From: an uncultured Clostridia bacterium
GTDB taxonomy: Bacteria; Bacillota; Clostridia; Oscillospirales; Ruminococcaceae
Length of the DNA: 24,449 nucleotides
Direction: 5' to 3'
NCBI GenBank assembly: GCA_947302065.1
Contig: CAMYUO010000002.1
Span: 1 to 24,449 of the forward strand
This document shows positions 22,136-24,449 of the stretch, in pieces. How positions within the stretch are numbered: the first letter of the stretch is position 1; the number at the start of each line of letters is the position of its first letter. The position numbers and the translations under genes were made by a program. The notes under the pieces are model-generated. The model made no database searches, was not told where the DNA came from, and saw nothing but the letters and a program-made list of their open reading frames with translations.

Positions 22136-24409
22136 ATGAAAACATCAATTATCGGATACCCAAGAATAGGCTGCCTGCGTGAGCTTAAATTTGCAAGCGA
22201 GAAATACTTCAGAAAAGAGATAGGCGCAGACGAGCTTGAAAAGACTGCAAAGGAAATAAGAAAATACAATCTCGGCATTCAGAAGGCAAGCGGTCTTGAT
22301 CTGATCCCGTCCAACGATTTTTCGTTCTATGACGGCGTGCTGGACACAGCTTTCATGCTGGGCGCTGTATCGCAGAGATATACATCACTCGGACTTTCCA
22401 CGCTTGACACCTACTTTGCGGCTGCAAGAGGATATCAGAGCGAAAGCGGCGACGTCAAGGCGCTGGCAATGAAAAAGTGGTACAACACCAACTATCATTA
22501 TATCGTTCCGGAGATAGATGACGACACACAGATAAAGCTTTCGGGCAAAAAGCCTTTTGAACTGTTTGAGGAGGCAAAGGCTGAGGGCGTAGTGACAAAG
22601 CCTGTTGTCATCGGCGCATACACATTCTTAAAGCTTGCAAGATACACGGGCAAAAAGACGGCAAAGGACTTTGCAAAGGACACGGCTGCGGCTTACAGGG
22701 AGCTGCTTGCAAAGCTCGGTGCGCTGGGCGCAGAGTGGGTGCAGATCGACGAGCCTGCTCTGGTAAAGGATATGGACGCAGAGGACATAGAGCTGTTCGT
22801 ATCGCTGTATGAGGATATCCTCGGCGGCAAGGGCAATGTCAAAGTGCTTTTGCAGACATATTTCGGCGATGTGCGTGACTGCTACACGCAGCTGACTGCG
22901 CTTGACTTTGACGGCATCGGACTTGATTTTATCGAGGGCAAAAAGACTCTTGAACTTGTTGAGAAAAACGGTTTCCCGAAGGACAAGGTACTGTTTGCGG
23001 GCGTTGTGAACGGAAAGAACATCTGGAGAAACAACTATTCAAAGACAGTTGACATCATTGAAAAGATAAAGGACAAGGCTGACGAGGTCGTTATCTCGAC
23101 AAGCTGTTCGCTGCTGCACGTTCCGTGCACACTTGCGAACGAGGAAAAGCTCGATGCAAACATCAAAAAGCATTTTGCATATGCAGAGGAAAAGCTGGGC
23201 GAGATTGCAGAGCTGAAAAAGATACTCGCATCGGGTGAGCCTGCTGCTCAGGCTGAGTTTGCTGCAAACAAGGCGCTGCACGAGGAGCAGAGATCGGGCT
23301 ATAACGCTGCTGTGAGAGAGAAAGTTGCAAAGCTGACGGACAAGGATTTTGTAAGGCTGCCTGCATTTGCAGAGCGTGAGAAGATACAGCGTGAGCGTTT
23401 CAAGCTGCCGCTGCTGCCGACGACAACTATCGGCTCGTTCCCGCAGACAGCAGATGTCAAGGCTGCAAGAAATTCTTTCCGCAAGGGCGAGCTTTCGGCA
23501 GAGGATTATGAGAAGTTCGTTGAGCGCAAGATAGCCGAGTGCGTGGCTTTGCAGGAGCAGATAGGTCTTGACGTGCTCGTTCACGGTGAATATGAGAGAA
23601 ACGACATGGTAGAGTATTTCGGTGAGTGCCTTGACGGTTTCGTGTTCACGCAGAAGGCGTGGGTACAGTCTTACGGTACACGCTGCGTAAAGCCGCCTGT
23701 TGTATGGGGCGATATTTCGAGATCCAAGCCGATGACTGTGAGATGGTCAAAATACGCTCAGAGCCTGACGGACAAGCCGATGAAGGGAATGCTGACAGGT
23801 CCTGTGACTATACTAAACTGGTCGTTCCCGAGAGAAGATATAACGCTCAAAGAAAGCGCACTGCAGATAGCTTTTGCTATCCGTGAGGAAGTGCTCGATC
23901 TTGAAGCAAACGGCATAAAGATCATTCAGGTAGACGAGGCTGCGCTGAGAGAAAAGCTGCCGCTGAGAAAGGCTGACTGGAGAGAGGATTATCTTGACTG
24001 GGCTATCCCTGCGTTCAGATTCGTTCACAGCGGTGTCAAGCCCGAGACTCAGATCCACACACATATGTGTTACAGCGAATTCGCTGACATCATCAGGGAC
24101 ATCGACAACATGGACGCTGACGTTATCACTTTCGAGGCATCACGTTCCGACCTGACTATACTTGATGTGCTCAAAGCCAATGATTTCCGCACACAGGCAG
24201 GTCCGGGAGTTTACGACATACATTCACCTCGTATCCCGTCAAAAGACGAGATAAAGGCTGCTATCGGCAAGATGCTCGACAGGATAGACAAGGACAAGCT
24301 GTGGGTGAACCCGGACTGCGGACTTAAAACAAGAGGCGTTGAGGAGACAGTTCCGAGCCTGAGAAATCTCGTGGCGGCGGCTAAAGAGGCAAGAGATGAG
24401 AACAGCTGA
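22136..24409 (+). CDS. metE: Cobalamin-independent methionine synthase
   Basis: This 757-aa cytosolic zinc enzyme transfers a methyl group from 5-methyltetrahydrofolate (polyglutamate form) to homocysteine, the last step of methionine synthesis. Length and two-barrel layout match MetE: an N-terminal barrel (about 1-350, start SIIGYPRIG), a linker, and a catalytic C-terminal barrel from about 415 ([12 protein letters not shown]). Zinc ligands are His643 and Cys645 (HTHMCYSEF), Glu667 (ITFEASRSD) and Cys728 ([10 protein letters not shown]), each two residues beyond the E. coli numbers. GGAGG lies before the ATG with a second AGGA close by. No terminator is seen after the stop, so the next gene may be co-transcribed. 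The enzyme allows methionine synthesis without B12. Confidence 0.96.
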   Translation: MKTSIIGYPRIGCLRELKFASEKYFRKEIGADELEKTAKEIRKYNLGIQKASGLDLIPSNDFSFYDGVLDTAFMLGAVSQRYTSLGLSTLDTYFAAARGYQSESGDVKALAMKKWYNTNYHYIVPEIDDDTQIKLSGKKPFELFEEAKAEGVVTKPVVIGAYTFLKLARYTGKKTAKDFAKDTAAAYRELLAKLGALGAEWVQIDEPALVKDMDAEDIELFVSLYEDILGGKGNVKVLLQTYFGDVRDCYTQLTALDFDGIGLDFIEGKKTLELVEKNGFPKDKVLFAGVVNGKNIWRNNYSKTVDIIEKIKDKADEVVISTSCSLLHVPCTLANEEKLDANIKKHFAYAEEKLGEIAELKKILASGEPAAQAEFAANKALHEEQRSGYNAAVREKVAKLTDKDFVRLPAFAEREKIQRERFKLPLLPTTTIGSFPQTADVKAARNSFRKGELSAEDYEKFVERKIAECVALQEQIGLDVLVHGEYERNDMVEYFGECLDGFVFTQKAWVQSYGTRCVKPPVVWGDISRSKPMTVRWSKYAQSLTDKPMKGMLTGPVTILNWSFPREDITLKESALQIAFAIREEVLDLEANGIKIIQVDEAALREKLPLRKADWREDYLDWAIPAFRFVHSGVKPETQIHTHMCYSEFADIIRDIDNMDADVITFEASRSDLTILDVLKANDFRTQAGPGVYDIHSPRIPSKDEIKAAIGKMLDRIDKDKLWVNPDCGLKTRGVEETVPSLRNLVAAAKEARDENS

Positions 24410-24430
24410 TATTTTCAAGAAAAAGGATTG

Positions 24431-24449
24431 ATGGAGTATCACAGAGGTT
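24431..24449 (+). CDS. Start of a possible gene downstream of metE (cut by window edge)
   Basis: An ATG 21 bp after the metE stop, with AAAAAGGA upstream, opens MEYHRG and runs off the window. A competing small frame ([11 protein letters not shown], from 24396) begins inside metE and ends with a TGA overlapping this ATG. Methylenetetrahydrofolate reductase genes often follow metE, but six codons cannot show this. Confidence 0.3.

Overview
The window looks like chromosomal DNA of a gut-type, Gram-positive member of the Clostridia, most likely a Ruminococcus-like Oscillospiraceae. This rests on strong GGAGG-type Shine-Dalgarno (SD) sites, near-consensus sigma-A promoters almost all with 17-bp spacers, lipoproteins with Ser/Thr-rich linkers, a GGDEF protein with repeated clostridial-style sensor domains, and moderate GC. 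The genus is an inference. No rRNA, tRNA, CRISPR array, transposase or phage gene was seen.

Layout. 1-486 (minus): 5' part of an mgtE Mg2+ transporter with a leader of about 370 nt (487-855). The leader carries a perfect promoter, two coupled candidate leader peptides and an intrinsic terminator that the second peptide reads into. 1092-3545 (plus): GGDEF protein with three sensor repeats, then an unknown gene. 3582-4901 (minus): GH25 lysozyme lipoprotein. 5064-6785: MutS-like ATPase. 6975-7376: small membrane-anchored unknown. 7579-7956: GntR/YtrA-type regulator. 8176-14336: envelope operon of transglutaminase-like lipoprotein, DltA-like ligase, carrier protein, MBOAT acyltransferase and DltD-like SGNH protein, the last fused in frame to a lipoprotein. 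14341-14559: two near-identical terminators around a 25-bp repeat and a palindrome. 14572-17359 (minus): PAS-class III cyclase and papain-like lipoprotein. 17567-20177: three-gene ABC-2 exporter. 20276-22034: serine hydrolase and LysR regulator. 22136-24409: metE behind a promoter that overlaps a clear inverted repeat.

How the genes fit together. Several products act on the cell surface: lysozyme, transglutaminase-like protein, papain-like protein and the dlt-like operon. The operon has the four parts needed to activate an amino acid, load it on a carrier, pass it across the membrane and attach it outside. Its ligase lacks the Cys I would expect for D-Ala, and its SGNH protein has Cys where Ser is expected, so the substrate and final acceptor are open. 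Two nucleotide-signalling enzymes (GGDEF and class III cyclase) lie in separate units. The LysR gene next to metE, the promoter palindrome and the very short metE leader point to transcription-factor control rather than a riboswitch.

Most novel candidate: the mgtE leader, where a 30-codon ORF overlaps a 14-codon ORF that ends inside the terminator. This suggests control of Mg2+ uptake by leader translation instead of the M-box expected for mgtE.
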